Source: Methanoculleus chikugoensis (lineage in GTDB: Archaea; Halobacteriota; Methanomicrobia; Methanomicrobiales; Methanoculleaceae). From it: a DNA stretch of 64,000 bases. A program made the position numbers and the translations under genes. Under the pieces are notes generated by a model. The model made no database searches and was not told the origin of the DNA. It saw only the letters and a program-made list of their open reading frames with translations. Shown here one piece after another: positions 50,407-59,502 of the stretch; within the stretch, counting starts at the first letter, position 1; each line of letters starts with the position of its first letter. The stretch lies in contig NZ_AP019781.1 of the NCBI RefSeq assembly GCF_019669965.1, positions 310,001-374,000 on the forward strand, in the 5' to 3' direction.

Positions 50407-51219
50407 TCAGAAGACCTCCCGGGTACCGGAGTACCGTTCGAAGACGGAGAGCGACGCCACCGATATGACGATCAGGATGACGGATGCGGCGATGGCGAGG
50501 TCGAGATCCCCGGTCGACATGTTCAGGAAGAGCGCGATGGGCAGGGTCTCGGTCTTCATCTGCGTGGCCCCCGCGAGCATGAGGACCGCGCCGAACTCGC
50601 CGATGGACTTCGACCAGGTGATGACCAGGCCCGCGATAAGGCCGTTTCGGGCGAGAGGCAGGGTGACCTGGCGGAACGCACCCCACTCGGTGCAGCCGAG
50701 TGTCCGGGCGACATATTCGTAGCGGGGATTGATCGTCTCGAAGGCCGACCGGGTGACCCGGACCATGTAGGGGAGGTTGACGAAGAACTGGGCGACGATT
50801 ATGCCGAGCGGGGTGTAGACGACGTCGAGCCCCCAGGCGGAGAGCATCCGTCCGAACGTTGAAGGGCCGTAGAAGATGAGCAGCGCCACGCCCGCTACGA
50901 GGGGCGGGAGGGCGAGCGGGATGTTGAAGATGGTGTTCGCGATCCTCCTGCCGGGGAACGAGAACCGGGCGAGCGAGTAGGCGACCGGCACGGCGGCGGT
51001 TACACAGAGGGCGGTGGAGATCGCGGAGGTGACGAGCGAGAGTTCGACGGCAAAGAGGATCTCGGGGGATGCGAGACTATCGAGGAGGGCCGGGAGCGGC
51101 GGATAGGCCACGAGGCCGACGATGACGACGACCATGTAGGCGATCAGGCCGGAAAGGGCGGCGAGAAAGAGCGCCTTGAACGGCGTGGGGTAGGGGAGGG
51201 CATCTTGGTTCGGGGGCAC
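50407..51219 (-). CDS. Molybdate/tungstate ABC transporter permease
   Basis: A 270-residue membrane protein of the ModB/WtpB/CysT group, with six TM segments and the cytoplasmic coupling loop EYVARTLGCTEWGAFRQVTLPLARNG (EAA motif, with G in the expected spot). I use GTG 51219, which comes after the stop of the preceding TrmO-like gene with AGGTTGG upstream. A longer in-frame start at 51285 would overlap that gene by 55 bases. It partners the ATPase 1 base downstream. Confidence 0.9.
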   Translation of the reverse strand: MPPNQDALPYPTPFKALFLAALSGLIAYMVVVIVGLVAYPPLPALLDSLASPEILFAVELSLVTSAISTALCVTAAVPVAYSLARFSFPGRRIANTIFNIPLALPPLVAGVALLIFYGPSTFGRMLSAWGLDVVYTPLGIIVAQFFVNLPYMVRVTRSAFETINPRYEYVARTLGCTEWGAFRQVTLPLARNGLIAGLVITWSKSIGEFGAVLMLAGATQMKTETLPIALFLNMSTGDLDLAIAASVILIVISVASLSVFERYSGTREVF

Positions 51220-51230
51220 GACCGACCAAC

Positions 51231-51713
51231 CTAGATGGATGCGCTCTGATTTCTGATCCGCCCGACGTGTTGAGGCGTCACCCACCCGGAGGTCGCACCC
51301 GGGATGCAGTCGAACGCCGGGATATAGGGCTTGATGTCGAGGACCGGAGTCCCGTCCAGGAGATCGGCACCCTCGACGGTGAGCGTGGTGCCGTCGATCC
51401 CGACGATCTTGACGACCGATATGCCGAGCCGGTTCGGGCGGTTGAAGTGCCGGGTGGCGAAGATGCCGTGCGGCTCCGCACCGTCGATGAGCGCTCGCTC
51501 GCTGAGTTCTTCGCCGGCGGCCCGGTGGAACTGATAGATGAGGATGATGTGGGAGAACTCCGCGAGGGCCGCAAGACCGTCCCGGAACTCAGGGTAGACC
51601 TCCACCGTCCCGCGGGCGGTGGAGAAGGCCGCCTGGATCGGGGTGGCGGCCGGATCGGAGAACGGTGTCCGGGCGATCCCGATGGCCCTGCAGGGGTACT
51701 CTGCACCGCTCAT
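51231..51713 (-). CDS. TrmO/TsaA-family protein 1 (UPF0066)
   Basis: A 160-residue protein with the family sequence GTPVLDIKPYIPAFDC at about residues 123-138 and ISVVKIVGIDGTTL, RPNRLGIS and RTPFSDP earlier. Named members N6-methylate t6A37 in tRNA; archaeal ones are less tested and often lie next to molybdenum or tungsten genes. The ATG overlaps the stop of the binding-protein gene by four bases (ATGA). The paralogue at 52648 is on the other side of that gene. Confidence 0.85.
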   Translation of the reverse strand: MSGAEYPCRAIGIARTPFSDPAATPIQAAFSTARGTVEVYPEFRDGLAALAEFSHIILIYQFHRAAGEELSERALIDGAEPHGIFATRHFNRPNRLGISVVKIVGIDGTTLTVEGADLLDGTPVLDIKPYIPAFDCIPGATSGWVTPQHVGRIRNQSASI

Positions 51714-52543
51714 GGTTCGATCCCTGCGTACGCCGGGTCGGGGTAGGTCGGGAACCCGTGCTTTGCAAAGATCGCCTTGCCTTCGTCGGAGGTGACGAAC
51801 TCGACGAACGCCTGAGCGGCGTCGGGCTGCGTTGTGAAGGTGGTCGCTCCTATCGGAACGATGAGGGCGAGGTTGTCCTCCTGTGGGAGATCGATCGCAT
51901 CCATCTTCTCGGGGTTGATCTGGTCCAGCGTGAGAAGCGCGGCATCGGCCGTGCCCATGTTCATCGCGACCACGACTTCGTTGATCGTCGGCGCCCGGAG
52001 GACGACGTTCGCTTCAACGGCGTCGCGGATACCGTGCGCCCGGAAAAGTTTGTCGCCGGCCCCGCCGATCGAGGTCGAGTTCACGCCGCCGAGCGCGATC
52101 TTCAGCCCGGGCCGGGCAAAGTCGTCGACCGACGTGATGTTGTGCGGATTGCCCTTCTGGACGGCGATCACCGGGACGTGGTAGGCGACGTACCCCGGCT
52201 CTCCGACCAGCCCTTTCTCCCGGGCGATGCGGTAGTCCGGCGTTCCGCCGGGGATGAAGGCGTCGCCCTTCCGGGAGAGTTCCATCTGGGTCATGAGCGT
52301 CCCCGAACCGGCGAAGGTATACTCGACGCCGATGCCGTATTTATCGGTGAATGCCTCTCCGATCTCGCTCATCGGCTTCTTGAGGCCTGCGCCGGAGTAG
52401 ACGAGGAGCGAGGTGTCCGCTACGGCTGGGGTGGCGTTCTCCCCGGTGACCAGCGGCTGGGTGGTGCAGCCGGCCGTACAGAGGAGGGCGGCGAAGAGAA
52501 CGATGGCGATCAGTGGAATTGCTCGTTTTGTCATGGATACCAT
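51710..52543 (-). CDS. Molybdate/tungstate ABC transporter substrate-binding lipoprotein
   Basis: A 277-residue protein with a lipoprotein signal peptide (IVLFAALLCTAGC, Cys near residue 25) followed by the ModA/WtpA fold: LLVYSGAGLKKPMSEI, FAGSGTLMTQMELSRKGDAF, PVIAVQKGNPHN and ALGGVNSTSIGG. The Ser and Gly-rich oxyanion-binding points are as in the family. ATG 52543 is the longest start; ATG 52534 (MTKRA) is close to the promoter and equally good. It heads the operon. Confidence 0.9.
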   Translation of the reverse strand: MVSMTKRAIPLIAIVLFAALLCTAGCTTQPLVTGENATPAVADTSLLVYSGAGLKKPMSEIGEAFTDKYGIGVEYTFAGSGTLMTQMELSRKGDAFIPGGTPDYRIAREKGLVGEPGYVAYHVPVIAVQKGNPHNITSVDDFARPGLKIALGGVNSTSIGGAGDKLFRAHGIRDAVEANVVLRAPTINEVVVAMNMGTADAALLTLDQINPEKMDAIDLPQEDNLALIVPIGATTFTTQPDAAQAFVEFVTSDEGKAIFAKHGFPTYPDPAYAGIEP

Positions 52544-52574
52544 ACAGTACCCGTCTGTCGATATTAAAGGTGTT

Positions 52575-52602
52575 TCATTTACTTTTTAGTTATGTTAAAT
52601 GA
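52575..52602 (-). promoter_or_regulatory. Inverted repeat in the molybdate/tungstate operon promoter
   Basis: TCATTTA (52575-52581) and TAAATGA (52596-52602) form perfect half-sites 14 bases apart in an A+T-rich region upstream of the substrate-binding gene. On the minus strand a TATA-like TTTAATATC lies downstream of it, near 52560. It resembles a dimeric regulator operator such as a ModE/WtpR-type, but the identity is an inference. Confidence 0.45.
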
Positions 52603-52647
52603 TTTTACCTCAATTACCCCCTGTTAAATGTTGCTCTCCTCCCGAAG

Positions 52648-53130
52648 TCAGCAGAACCGGCCGTCCGAGCGCCTGGTGCGGGCGTCCTCCGAGGTTGAGG
52701 CCAGCCACCCGGACCGCTCGTCGGGGTAGGCGTCGAACGCCGGGACGTAGGGCTTGATGTCGAGGACCGGGGTGCCGTCCAGGATATCCACGTCATCGAG
52801 ATGGAGCGTCGCGCCCTCGACGGCGACCAGCCGCAGAACCGAGAGACCGATCGCGTTGGGGCGGCGGGGCGCCCGGGTCGCAAAGACGCCGTGGGGTGTC
52901 GTATCGAGGAACGGCACCACTTCGAGCGCGTAGCCCTCCGAGCGGTGGAAGTGGTAGAGAACGATGATCCGGGAGAACCCCGTGAGGTCTTTCAAGCCGG
53001 TGGCATAGGCGGGGTCGAGTTCGACTGTCCCCCGGACGCCCCGGGCGCCGACGGGCTGGATCGGCATGTCGCGGGGGTCGCTGAACGGGGAGTGGACGGT
53101 GCCGATGGGAGTGAAGGTTATCCCGGTCAT
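52648..53130 (-). CDS. TrmO/TsaA-family protein 2 (UPF0066)
   Basis: A 160-residue paralogue of the protein at 51231-51713. Sequence signs are PIGTVHSPFSDPRDMPIQP, RRPNAIGLSVLRLVAVEGATL, and GTPVLDIKPYVPAFD. It shares the TrmO core but differs in the N-terminal and C-terminal ends (ends DGRFC). It lies upstream of the ABC operon with its own possible promoter and may be transcribed separately. A second copy near a metal transporter is unusual. Confidence 0.85.
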   Translation of the reverse strand: MTGITFTPIGTVHSPFSDPRDMPIQPVGARGVRGTVELDPAYATGLKDLTGFSRIIVLYHFHRSEGYALEVVPFLDTTPHGVFATRAPRRPNAIGLSVLRLVAVEGATLHLDDVDILDGTPVLDIKPYVPAFDAYPDERSGWLASTSEDARTRRSDGRFC

Positions 53131-53222
53131 AGGTATCCCTCTCTCCGGGGGGAGAAGAGGGTTTGCGTCCGGGTTGACTATGGGAAACGGTTATTAGCGC
53201 CCCATGCGTCCACGTGCTCTTT

Positions 53223-53591
53223 ATGGAAGATCTGTTAGCGGCTCTGCTGGATATCGAGAAGCGGGCCTGGGAGGCTGCCGACACCCGGAACGTGGAGTTC
53301 TACCGTGATTATCTCGCGCCGGAGGCCCTTGTCGTCAGTCCCCGGGGCATCCTGGACAGGGAAGGGATCCTCCGCGATCTCGTGGAGAACCCCAACGAAC
53401 TTCCGGAGTACGCCATCATGGATCCGAGGGTCGTGCCCCTCGGGGAGGAGAGCGCCGTCCTCGCGTATACTGTCTCCTTCGGCGGGCAGATACTCTTCGT
53501 ATCGACGGTGTATGCCCGGGCCGAGGGCCGGTGGCGGGCGGCCTTCCACCAGCGAACGCCTGCTTCTCCGGTGGCCGGGACGATGGATTAA
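53223..53591 (+). CDS. NTF2-like (SnoaL/DUF4440) protein
   Basis: A 122-residue protein with the NTF2-like pattern: helix EDLLAALLDIEKRAWEAADTRNVEFYRDYLAPEALVVSPRGI and strands including AVLAYTVSFGG, FVSTVYARAEGRWRAAFHQRT. The family acts as small ligand-binding or polyketide-like enzyme folds; its role here is unknown. I use ATG 53223; an upstream in-frame GTG at 53214 is possible. It is divergent from the TrmO-like gene and overlaps the end of thiE by four bases. Confidence 0.8.
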   Translation: MEDLLAALLDIEKRAWEAADTRNVEFYRDYLAPEALVVSPRGILDREGILRDLVENPNELPEYAIMDPRVVPLGEESAVLAYTVSFGGQILFVSTVYARAEGRWRAAFHQRTPASPVAGTMD

Positions 53592-54223
53592 TGCTGGTTT
53601 GCTTTTGCGGCGACGATCCGGGCGCGGAGATCCCTGGCGGCGGCGGTGACGTCGTCCTGTCCGACGACCGCCGAGATCACCGCGACCCCGTCCGCTCCCG
53701 CGGCGATGACGTCAGCGACGTTTTTCGCGGTGATCCCGCCTATCGCGACGAGGGGGAGGGCGACCGCGGTCCGGATCTCCGCGAGCGTCGCGAGCCCGTG
53801 CCCCGGGCCTGCGTCGTCCTTCGATCCGGTCGCAAACGTCGGGCTGAGGGCGAGATAGTCGGCCCCCTCCGCCGCGGCGCGGATCGCCGTCGCCACCGAC
53901 CCGACCGATGCCCCGATGATGAACCCCGGCGGTGCAAGCCGTCGCGCCTCTCCGATGGGGAGATCGCTCTCGCCGAGGTGAACCCCGTCGGCACCCGCCG
54001 CGAGAGCGACGTCCAGGCGGTCGTTCACGATGAAGAGCGCCCCGGCATCGGAGGCGATCTCGCGGATGGTGGAAGCCGCCGTGAAGAGATCCCGGCCTGA
54101 GAGGGTCTTGTCGCGGAGCTGGATCGCGTCCGCGCCGCCGGCGACGGCGCGGGCGGCAAGTTCCGCGTGGGATCGCCCTTGGCCGATCCCCTCGTCGGTG
54201 ATCACGTAGAGATCATATGCCAT
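53588..54223 (-). CDS. thiE: Thiamine-phosphate synthase
   Basis: ThiE (211 residues) joins HMP-PP and thiazole phosphate to thiamine phosphate. Visible motifs are LYVITDEGIGQGR, AIQLRDKTLSGRDL, LFIVNDRLDVALAAGADGVHLGESD and the Gly loops VAIGGITAKNV near the C terminus. The ATG overlaps the thiM stop by one base, giving the order thiM-thiE. Complete thiamine synthesis would need other genes outside. Confidence 0.94.
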   Translation of the reverse strand: MAYDLYVITDEGIGQGRSHAELAARAVAGGADAIQLRDKTLSGRDLFTAASTIREIASDAGALFIVNDRLDVALAAGADGVHLGESDLPIGEARRLAPPGFIIGASVGSVATAIRAAAEGADYLALSPTFATGSKDDAGPGHGLATLAEIRTAVALPLVAIGGITAKNVADVIAAGADGVAVISAVVGQDDVTAAARDLRARIVAAKANQH

Positions 54224-55062
54224 TACCGCTCCTCGATCCGCGCGTGCCCGGCAAGGTCGTCGGGGGTGAGGGCGGCAAGTTCGTCGAAGAGCGCCGTCCT
54301 GAACGAGTAGGGGCCGCGTGCCTCAAGTGCGGCCCTTTCTCCCGCCCGGCCGAAGGCCGCGAGCGCCGCGGCCGACGCGACTGCATAATCGTCCGCGACC
54401 GCGACGAACGCCGCGGTGATCGAGGAGGCCATGCACCCCGTCCCCGAGAGGCGGTCCATCGCCGGGTTGCCGTTCCTGACGAGGAAGACCCTGCTATCGT
54501 CGGTAACCACGTCGACCGCCCCCGTCATCGACACGACGGTTCCCGTGAGGTGGGCGCACTCCCGCGCCGTCTCGATGGGATCTCCTGCAATTCCGCCGGA
54601 GTCCACACCCCGGACGCTCCCGCCCGTCCCGGCAAGGACACCGATCTCCCCGGCGTTGCCCTTCAGGACGGCGACATCGAGGGTGTCGAGGATTCTTTGG
54701 GCGGTCTCGGTGCGGAACCGGGTTGCCCCGACGCCGACCGGGTCGAGGACGACCGGGATGCCGAGTTCGTTTGCCCGGCGCCCGGCAATCAGCATGGCAT
54801 CGACCTGCGTAGCGGAGAGCGTCCCGATGTTCAGGACGAGGGCGCCGGCGGCGGCGACCATCTCGGCGACCTCCTCGGGCGCCTCTGCCATCACCGGGGC
54901 GGCCCCGGTGCAGATGGTTATGTTCGCGCAGTCGTTGATCGTGACGCTGTTCGTGATGTGATGGATGAGCGGCCGCCCTGACCGCACGGCGGCGAGGAGA
55001 GCGGCGGGGATGGCGCCGTTCATGAAGCGTGCCGATATACCTTTGTTCATGTTGCCCGGCAT
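54223..55062 (-). CDS. thiM: Hydroxyethylthiazole kinase
   Basis: ThiM (279 residues) phosphorylates hydroxyethylthiazole for thiamine salvage. The pattern includes HITNSVTINDCANI, VLDPVGVGATRFRT, LKGNAGEIGVLAG and the catalytic SGTGCMASSITAAF near residue 205. I use ATG 55062, which follows AAGGT; ATG 55050 is an alternative. TATA-like TTTTATGC about 25-30 bases upstream (near 55092) on the minus strand fits a short leader. It is followed by thiE. No thiamine riboswitch was recognised. Confidence 0.94.
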   Translation of the reverse strand: MPGNMNKGISARFMNGAIPAALLAAVRSGRPLIHHITNSVTINDCANITICTGAAPVMAEAPEEVAEMVAAAGALVLNIGTLSATQVDAMLIAGRRANELGIPVVLDPVGVGATRFRTETAQRILDTLDVAVLKGNAGEIGVLAGTGGSVRGVDSGGIAGDPIETARECAHLTGTVVSMTGAVDVVTDDSRVFLVRNGNPAMDRLSGTGCMASSITAAFVAVADDYAVASAAALAAFGRAGERAALEARGPYSFRTALFDELAALTPDDLAGHARIEER

Positions 55063-55237
55063 AGGTACCTTAGGTGTTTCCCGGGCAGTTGCATAAAACC
55101 GGTAGCCGGATCCGCAGGTCCCATCAATTTGTGCGATACCCGCACAGGGTCGCGCACCCTGCCGCCGGACGACAATTCCTTGAAACGGAGCCATAGTATG
55201 GCCTGTCGTGGGCCGATGGCGACGATCCGGCCGGACG

Positions 55238-57109
55238 TCAATCCTGTTCGTGCCGCCGGAGGAACGCACGAACTTCCCGCGACTCCACCCATCCCCGATC
55301 CAGCTGCGTGATGTACTCGTTGATCCGCTCGACCTGATTGTGGATGACCGTCGACGTCCTGGGATCGTCGGTCAGGTCGGCCATGCCGAGGATCACCTGC
55401 AGGGGCTGGCGTATGTGATCGCCGAGGACGGCGAACTGCTCGATGTTCCTCTCGATCTGCTCGAACGCCTGCTGCCGGAGACGTTCATTCTGTCTCCGCT
55501 CGGTGATGTCCCTGCCGGTCGCCTGGACGCCGACTACCTTTGCGTTTTCCACGATCGGGGATTCGCTCAGCTCGACGAAGGCCGCCGTCCCGTCTTTTCG
55601 GCGGAACTCGACTTCGAGCCCCTCTATCGATTCGCCTCCGGCCATCTTCTTCTGTGCCTCCTCCCATTCGGCGAGCGACAAGGGGCTGACGTAGTCACGG
55701 CACTTGCAGCCGATGAGTTCGGCGGGGGCATAGCCGAGGATGCGGGTCACGGCCGGGGACATGTAGGTGATCCCCCGGTCGTAGTAGCAGGTATAGATCA
55801 TATCGAAACTCCGCTGTGCTATCTCGCGGAACTTCTCCTCGCTTTTGCCGAGCGCCTCTTCGGCCGCCTTTCGCTTGATCCCCTGTGCCAGAACGTTTGC
55901 GGCCGCCTGGACGAAGTTGATGTCGTCCCGGGTGAACCTGCGCAGGGTCCGGGTATGGGCGCCGAGCACCCCGTACGGCGCCTCGTCACCTTGGATAATG
56001 ACGCTGATGCCGCTCACGATACCCTCCCTCCGCAGAAGGGCCGGGCCCCGGAACCGCGTCTCGGCGTCGAAATCTTCGACGATCACCGGCTCGTGGGAGA
56101 GAAGGGTGTATCCCGCCTGGGAATCGGTTCCCCCGTTCACTTTCTCGGTACCGATCTGGACTCCGCCGAACCCCACTGCCGCTTCGAGGATGAAGAGATC
56201 TTCTCTGGGCAGGTACCGGAGCACTTTGGCGTACTCGACTCCCAGACGCTCCGCCACCACCCGGACCACGGCGTTCATCAGTTCGGGAGGTTCGGCCCCT
56301 GCAAGAGCGAACTGGCCGAGGTCCGCGACGGCTGCCTGCTGCGCCGCCCGGACGGCGGTGAGCTGCTCGGCCTGTTTTCTCGCGGTGATGTCGAGGTTGA
56401 TCCCGACCCAGAAGACGATCTGCCCGTCCCTGTCACGGACAGGAGCTCCCCGGGAGAGGATGATGTGGCATTCCCCGTCGGGATCCGGAATCCTTAACTC
56501 GCGATCCCACCGGCATCCCGTATCGAGGCACCGTCTCCAGTCGGAGCGCACTGCCGCAGCATCCTTGAGCGGGATGCACTCCAGCCATCCGGAGTGCCGG
56601 CACTCCTCGATCGTCCTTCCCACCAGTTCGAGGAACGAGGCGGAGAGATAGAGCACGTCGCCGTCCGGCCCGCATACCCAGAGGCCGTAGGGCACCAGTT
56701 CCCCGACGGTGGCAAAGACCGACTCGGCCCTGATCCGTGCCCTCTCTTCCTTACGCCCGGGAGTGTTCTCCCGGAACCGTACAAGCCTCTCCCCGGCGCA
56801 GGGCTCGCCGGAGATCGCCCGGCACGAGAGCGAGAAACGGCACACCTCGCCGCTGGAGGTTCGCATCCGGTAAGCCCCGTGCGCCACCTCCTCCCGGTTC
56901 CGGAACGCGTCGATTAACCTCCCGGCAGAGTTCCCCTCCTCGAAGAGCGGTGCGAGGTGGCGGGCGATGAGGTCGCCTATCTCCATGCCACGGGCAGCGT
57001 CATTGCCGATCCCGAACGTCTCCTGAAACGATCGGTTCAGCCGCACAACGGTGTTGTCCCGGTCGAGGATGGCGACAGCATCGTCGAATTCGTCAAAGCA
57101 GCGGTACAC
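55238..57109 (-). CDS. PAS-PAS-GAF-PAS sensor protein lacking a kinase ATPase domain
   Basis: A 623-residue protein. Two PAS domains (about residues 1-110 and 125-255) are followed by a GAF (about 270-420) and a third PAS (about 430-545) ending QATGRDITERR. After this comes a short helical segment with LGDHIRQPLQVILGMADL, close to the H-box and dimerisation helices of histidine kinases, and the protein ends shortly after, without any N, G1 or G2 boxes. It may act as a scaffold or phosphate receiver for other kinases. GTG 57109 is used, preceded by GGAGATCTCCC; a TTG at 57163 is possible. Confidence 0.88.
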   Translation of the reverse strand: MYRCFDEFDDAVAILDRDNTVVRLNRSFQETFGIGNDAARGMEIGDLIARHLAPLFEEGNSAGRLIDAFRNREEVAHGAYRMRTSSGEVCRFSLSCRAISGEPCAGERLVRFRENTPGRKEERARIRAESVFATVGELVPYGLWVCGPDGDVLYLSASFLELVGRTIEECRHSGWLECIPLKDAAAVRSDWRRCLDTGCRWDRELRIPDPDGECHIILSRGAPVRDRDGQIVFWVGINLDITARKQAEQLTAVRAAQQAAVADLGQFALAGAEPPELMNAVVRVVAERLGVEYAKVLRYLPREDLFILEAAVGFGGVQIGTEKVNGGTDSQAGYTLLSHEPVIVEDFDAETRFRGPALLRREGIVSGISVIIQGDEAPYGVLGAHTRTLRRFTRDDINFVQAAANVLAQGIKRKAAEEALGKSEEKFREIAQRSFDMIYTCYYDRGITYMSPAVTRILGYAPAELIGCKCRDYVSPLSLAEWEEAQKKMAGGESIEGLEVEFRRKDGTAAFVELSESPIVENAKVVGVQATGRDITERRQNERLRQQAFEQIERNIEQFAVLGDHIRQPLQVILGMADLTDDPRTSTVIHNQVERINEYITQLDRGWVESREVRAFLRRHEQD

Positions 57110-57536
57110 GGGAGATCTCCATTGATCGGTGCGGAAGCCCCGGGTAGGGGTGCCATATATCAATACAGTTTAATCAAGTTCATAAATATCATCGTTTGGA
57201 AATACCCCCGGCCGGCAGCGGTACCGGTGTTTCAGGGTATTTCGGACTCCGGGTGCACAGTTTCTGGACCTGTGCCGGAGAGCCCGGGAGGATAAGGCAA
57301 AGGAGTCTGAATCTCTCGGGGGATGAGGCGCCGGGGAACCCCCGGAAGATCCTACCTCATCATCCATTCATGTTCAGTTCTCAGTCTTGACTGTCTGCGG
57401 AAGGGCAACCGTCTCCTTCACCCCTGATAGCCGAGCCGAGGACTCCGGCGCGGGCGATGCTGAAGAGGTCTGTCTGCTAACATTGCGTACAGGGAACTGC
57501 GATGGACTGCTTGGAACGTTGAACTCTCAAAACGGA
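57110..57536. other. Intergenic region between the PAS sensor and tRNA-Ser
   Basis: No protein gene is convincing in these 427 bases. A TATA-like region near 57160-57190 (AATACAGTTTAATCAAG) can serve the PAS gene on the minus strand. The rest is G+C rich with weak stems. I see no structured RNA that I could name. Confidence 0.5.
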
Positions 57537-57621
57537 CGCCGAGGGGGAGATTTGAACTCCCGAGGTGCCAGGCACCAGTGGCTTTCGAGGCCACCGCCTT
57601 CCCGGACTAGACTACCTCGGC
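57537..57621 (-). tRNA. tRNA-Ser (anticodon CGA)
   Basis: The 85-base gene on the minus strand folds with acceptor GCCGAGG/CCTCGGC, anticodon loop CTCGAAA (CGA) and the long class II variable arm (GGTGCCTGGCACC). The T loop is TTCAAAT. The discriminator base is G, as in tRNA-Ser. CCA is not encoded. It reads the UCG codon. Confidence 0.95.
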
Positions 57622-57672
57622 ACAGAATCAGCCTAGAGTATTTAGGCTCTACGACTATAATAGTATCGAGAT

Positions 57673-57876
57673 ATGCTCTGTCGACTCACCCTTATCCCGG
57701 ACGGCGACGTGCTGGTCTACCGCGGGCGGCCGGGCGACACGTATGAGACAGCCCTCCTCTCCTTCGGGCTCAACCCGGATACGGCGCTGATATTCCGTCG
57801 CGGACGGAGCGTTCCGCAGGACGAAGAAATAACGGAGGAAGAAGGCGGGATCTTCCTGGCCTCTTCGCGCGGATGA
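57673..57876 (+). CDS. Small beta-grasp protein, ThiS/MoaD/SAMP-like
   Basis: A 67-residue protein. The pattern DVLVYRGRPGDTYETALLSFGLNPDTALIFRRGRSVPQDEEITEEE resembles the ThiS/MoaD/ubiquitin-like fold, where a GLNP-type helix precedes the strand with an RRGRSVP turn. It ends SSRG with one Gly instead of the usual GG, so covalent tagging or sulfur transfer would be altered unless the last residue is used alone. It runs toward the opposing thermosome gene and their ends are one base apart. Assignment is by pattern only. Confidence 0.6.
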   Translation: MLCRLTLIPDGDVLVYRGRPGDTYETALLSFGLNPDTALIFRRGRSVPQDEEITEEEGGIFLASSRG

Positions 57877-57877
57877 C

Positions 57878-59467
57878 TTATTGTGCGGCTGGCTTTCCGG
57901 TCTGGGTGATCATCATGTCGTCGACACGGACGAGGAGCATGGCCGTCTCGGTCGCGCTCTTGATCGCCTGGGTCTTCACCCGCTCGGGCTCGATGACCCC
58001 GGCTTCTAACATGTCGACGATCTCGCCGGTGTAGACGTTGAGCCCGGCGTACTTCGCGCCGTCGGCGTGAGCCTTCCGGAGTGCGACGACCTTGTCGATG
58101 GTGTCGAACCCGGAGTTCTCCGCGAGAGTTCTCGGGATGACCTCGAACGCGTTCGCAAACGCTTCGATGGCAAGCTGGGCCCGGCCGCCGACGGTTGCGG
58201 CGTAGTCGCGGATGCGCATCTGGAGTTCGGTCTCGACCGATCCGCCGCCGACGACGAACTTGCCGTCCTCGATGGCGTCCTGGATGACCCGGGCCGCGTC
58301 GTAGACCGCCCGCTCGAGTTCGTCAAGCAGGAGCTGCGAGGTGCCGCGCAGGAGGATCGTGACGGCCTTCGGGTTTTCGCACCCGGAGATGATCGTCAGG
58401 TCGGCGTCGGGGACTTCCTCGGCTGCTTCGGCGTGGCCGAGCGTCTCCTCGGTGAGTTCCTCGGGCTTGTTGACGATGGTGCCGCAGAGCGCTCTCGCGG
58501 CGAACTTCATATCCTCTTCTTTCACGTCCTCGACGGCGTAGACGCCGTGTTTTGCCAGGTAGTACTGCACCGCGTCGGCGATCCCCTTCTGGCAGAGGAC
58601 GACGTTCGCGCCGGCGGCAACGATCTGCCCGGCAAGTTTCCGGAGGGACTCGCGTTCCTGCTCGGAGAACGCCTTCAGCTGGTCGGAGGAGGTGATCTTG
58701 ATCTTCGACTTCACCTGGGTCTTCGTGATCTCGAGCGGCTGGGCGAGCAGGGCGACTTTAGCGTCCGTGACCTTATCGGGCATCTGCTCGAATACGCGCT
58801 TCTTGTCGATGACGATGCCCCGGATCAGTTCGGCGTCGTCCATCGAGTCGCCGACCTGCTTCTTGATCTTGATATCGTCCTCGTCCACGGTGTAGGTGCC
58901 CCGGCCGGTCTCGGTCGCGACCTGCTGCACCGCGTCCACCACGATGCCGGAGATCCGGTCCTTGATCGCCTCGATGGACTTTCCGGTCATGGCGGTTCCG
59001 GCGAGTTTGATGAGGTTCTCCCGGTCGTCGGCACTGATGGCGATGGCCAGGTCCTCGAGGATCGAAAGAGCCTTCTCCATGCCGAGCTGGTAACCGTTCG
59101 CGATGATGGTGGGATGAACCTCCTGGGCGAGCAGCGTCTCCGCTTCTTCCATGAGGGACCCCACGAGCACGGTCGCGGTCGTGGTGCCGTCGCCGACCTC
59201 GTCGTCCTGGGTCTCCGCAACCTCAACGACCAGCTTGCCGCCGGGGTGCTGCACGGACATCTCGTGCAGGATGGTTGCCCCATCGTTCGTGATCACCACG
59301 TCGCCGGTGGAGCTGACCAGCATCTTGTCCATTCCCCTGGGACCGAGTGTCGTCCGAACGGCGGCTGCAATTGCCTTTGCAGCCATGATATTCGAGCGTT
59401 GCGCCTCGAATCCGCGAGTGCGCTCAACATTGTCCCGTAAAATAATGATGGGCTGTCCAGCAAGCAT
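57878..59467 (-). CDS. Thermosome subunit (group II chaperonin)
   Basis: A 529-residue chaperonin subunit. Signatures: [26 protein letters not shown]-type start, [28 protein letters not shown], and ATPase site [10 protein letters not shown]. The C terminus is short and ends GKPAAQ, without the GGM tail often seen. GGAGGATT precedes ATG 59467, and a TATA box lies about 40 bases upstream. It folds cytosolic proteins in a double-ring complex. Confidence 0.97.
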   Translation of the reverse strand: MLAGQPIIILRDNVERTRGFEAQRSNIMAAKAIAAAVRTTLGPRGMDKMLVSSTGDVVITNDGATILHEMSVQHPGGKLVVEVAETQDDEVGDGTTTATVLVGSLMEEAETLLAQEVHPTIIANGYQLGMEKALSILEDLAIAISADDRENLIKLAGTAMTGKSIEAIKDRISGIVVDAVQQVATETGRGTYTVDEDDIKIKKQVGDSMDDAELIRGIVIDKKRVFEQMPDKVTDAKVALLAQPLEITKTQVKSKIKITSSDQLKAFSEQERESLRKLAGQIVAAGANVVLCQKGIADAVQYYLAKHGVYAVEDVKEEDMKFAARALCGTIVNKPEELTEETLGHAEAAEEVPDADLTIISGCENPKAVTILLRGTSQLLLDELERAVYDAARVIQDAIEDGKFVVGGGSVETELQMRIRDYAATVGGRAQLAIEAFANAFEVIPRTLAENSGFDTIDKVVALRKAHADGAKYAGLNVYTGEIVDMLEAGVIEPERVKTQAIKSATETAMLLVRVDDMMITQTGKPAAQ

Positions 59468-59502
59468 TGTATAATCCTCCTTTGCTCGTTAGGTTTGTTC
59501 AG

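Noticed and set aside
55063-55237. Thiamine riboswitch upstream of thiM
   Set aside because: The conserved THI-box words could not be found; the likely TATA box leaves nearly no leader for a riboswitch.
58067-59440. Plus-strand open frame of about 450 codons opposite the thermosome
   Set aside because: Repetitive Asp/Gly/Leu composition expected from the complement of thermosome codons; no own ribosome binding site.
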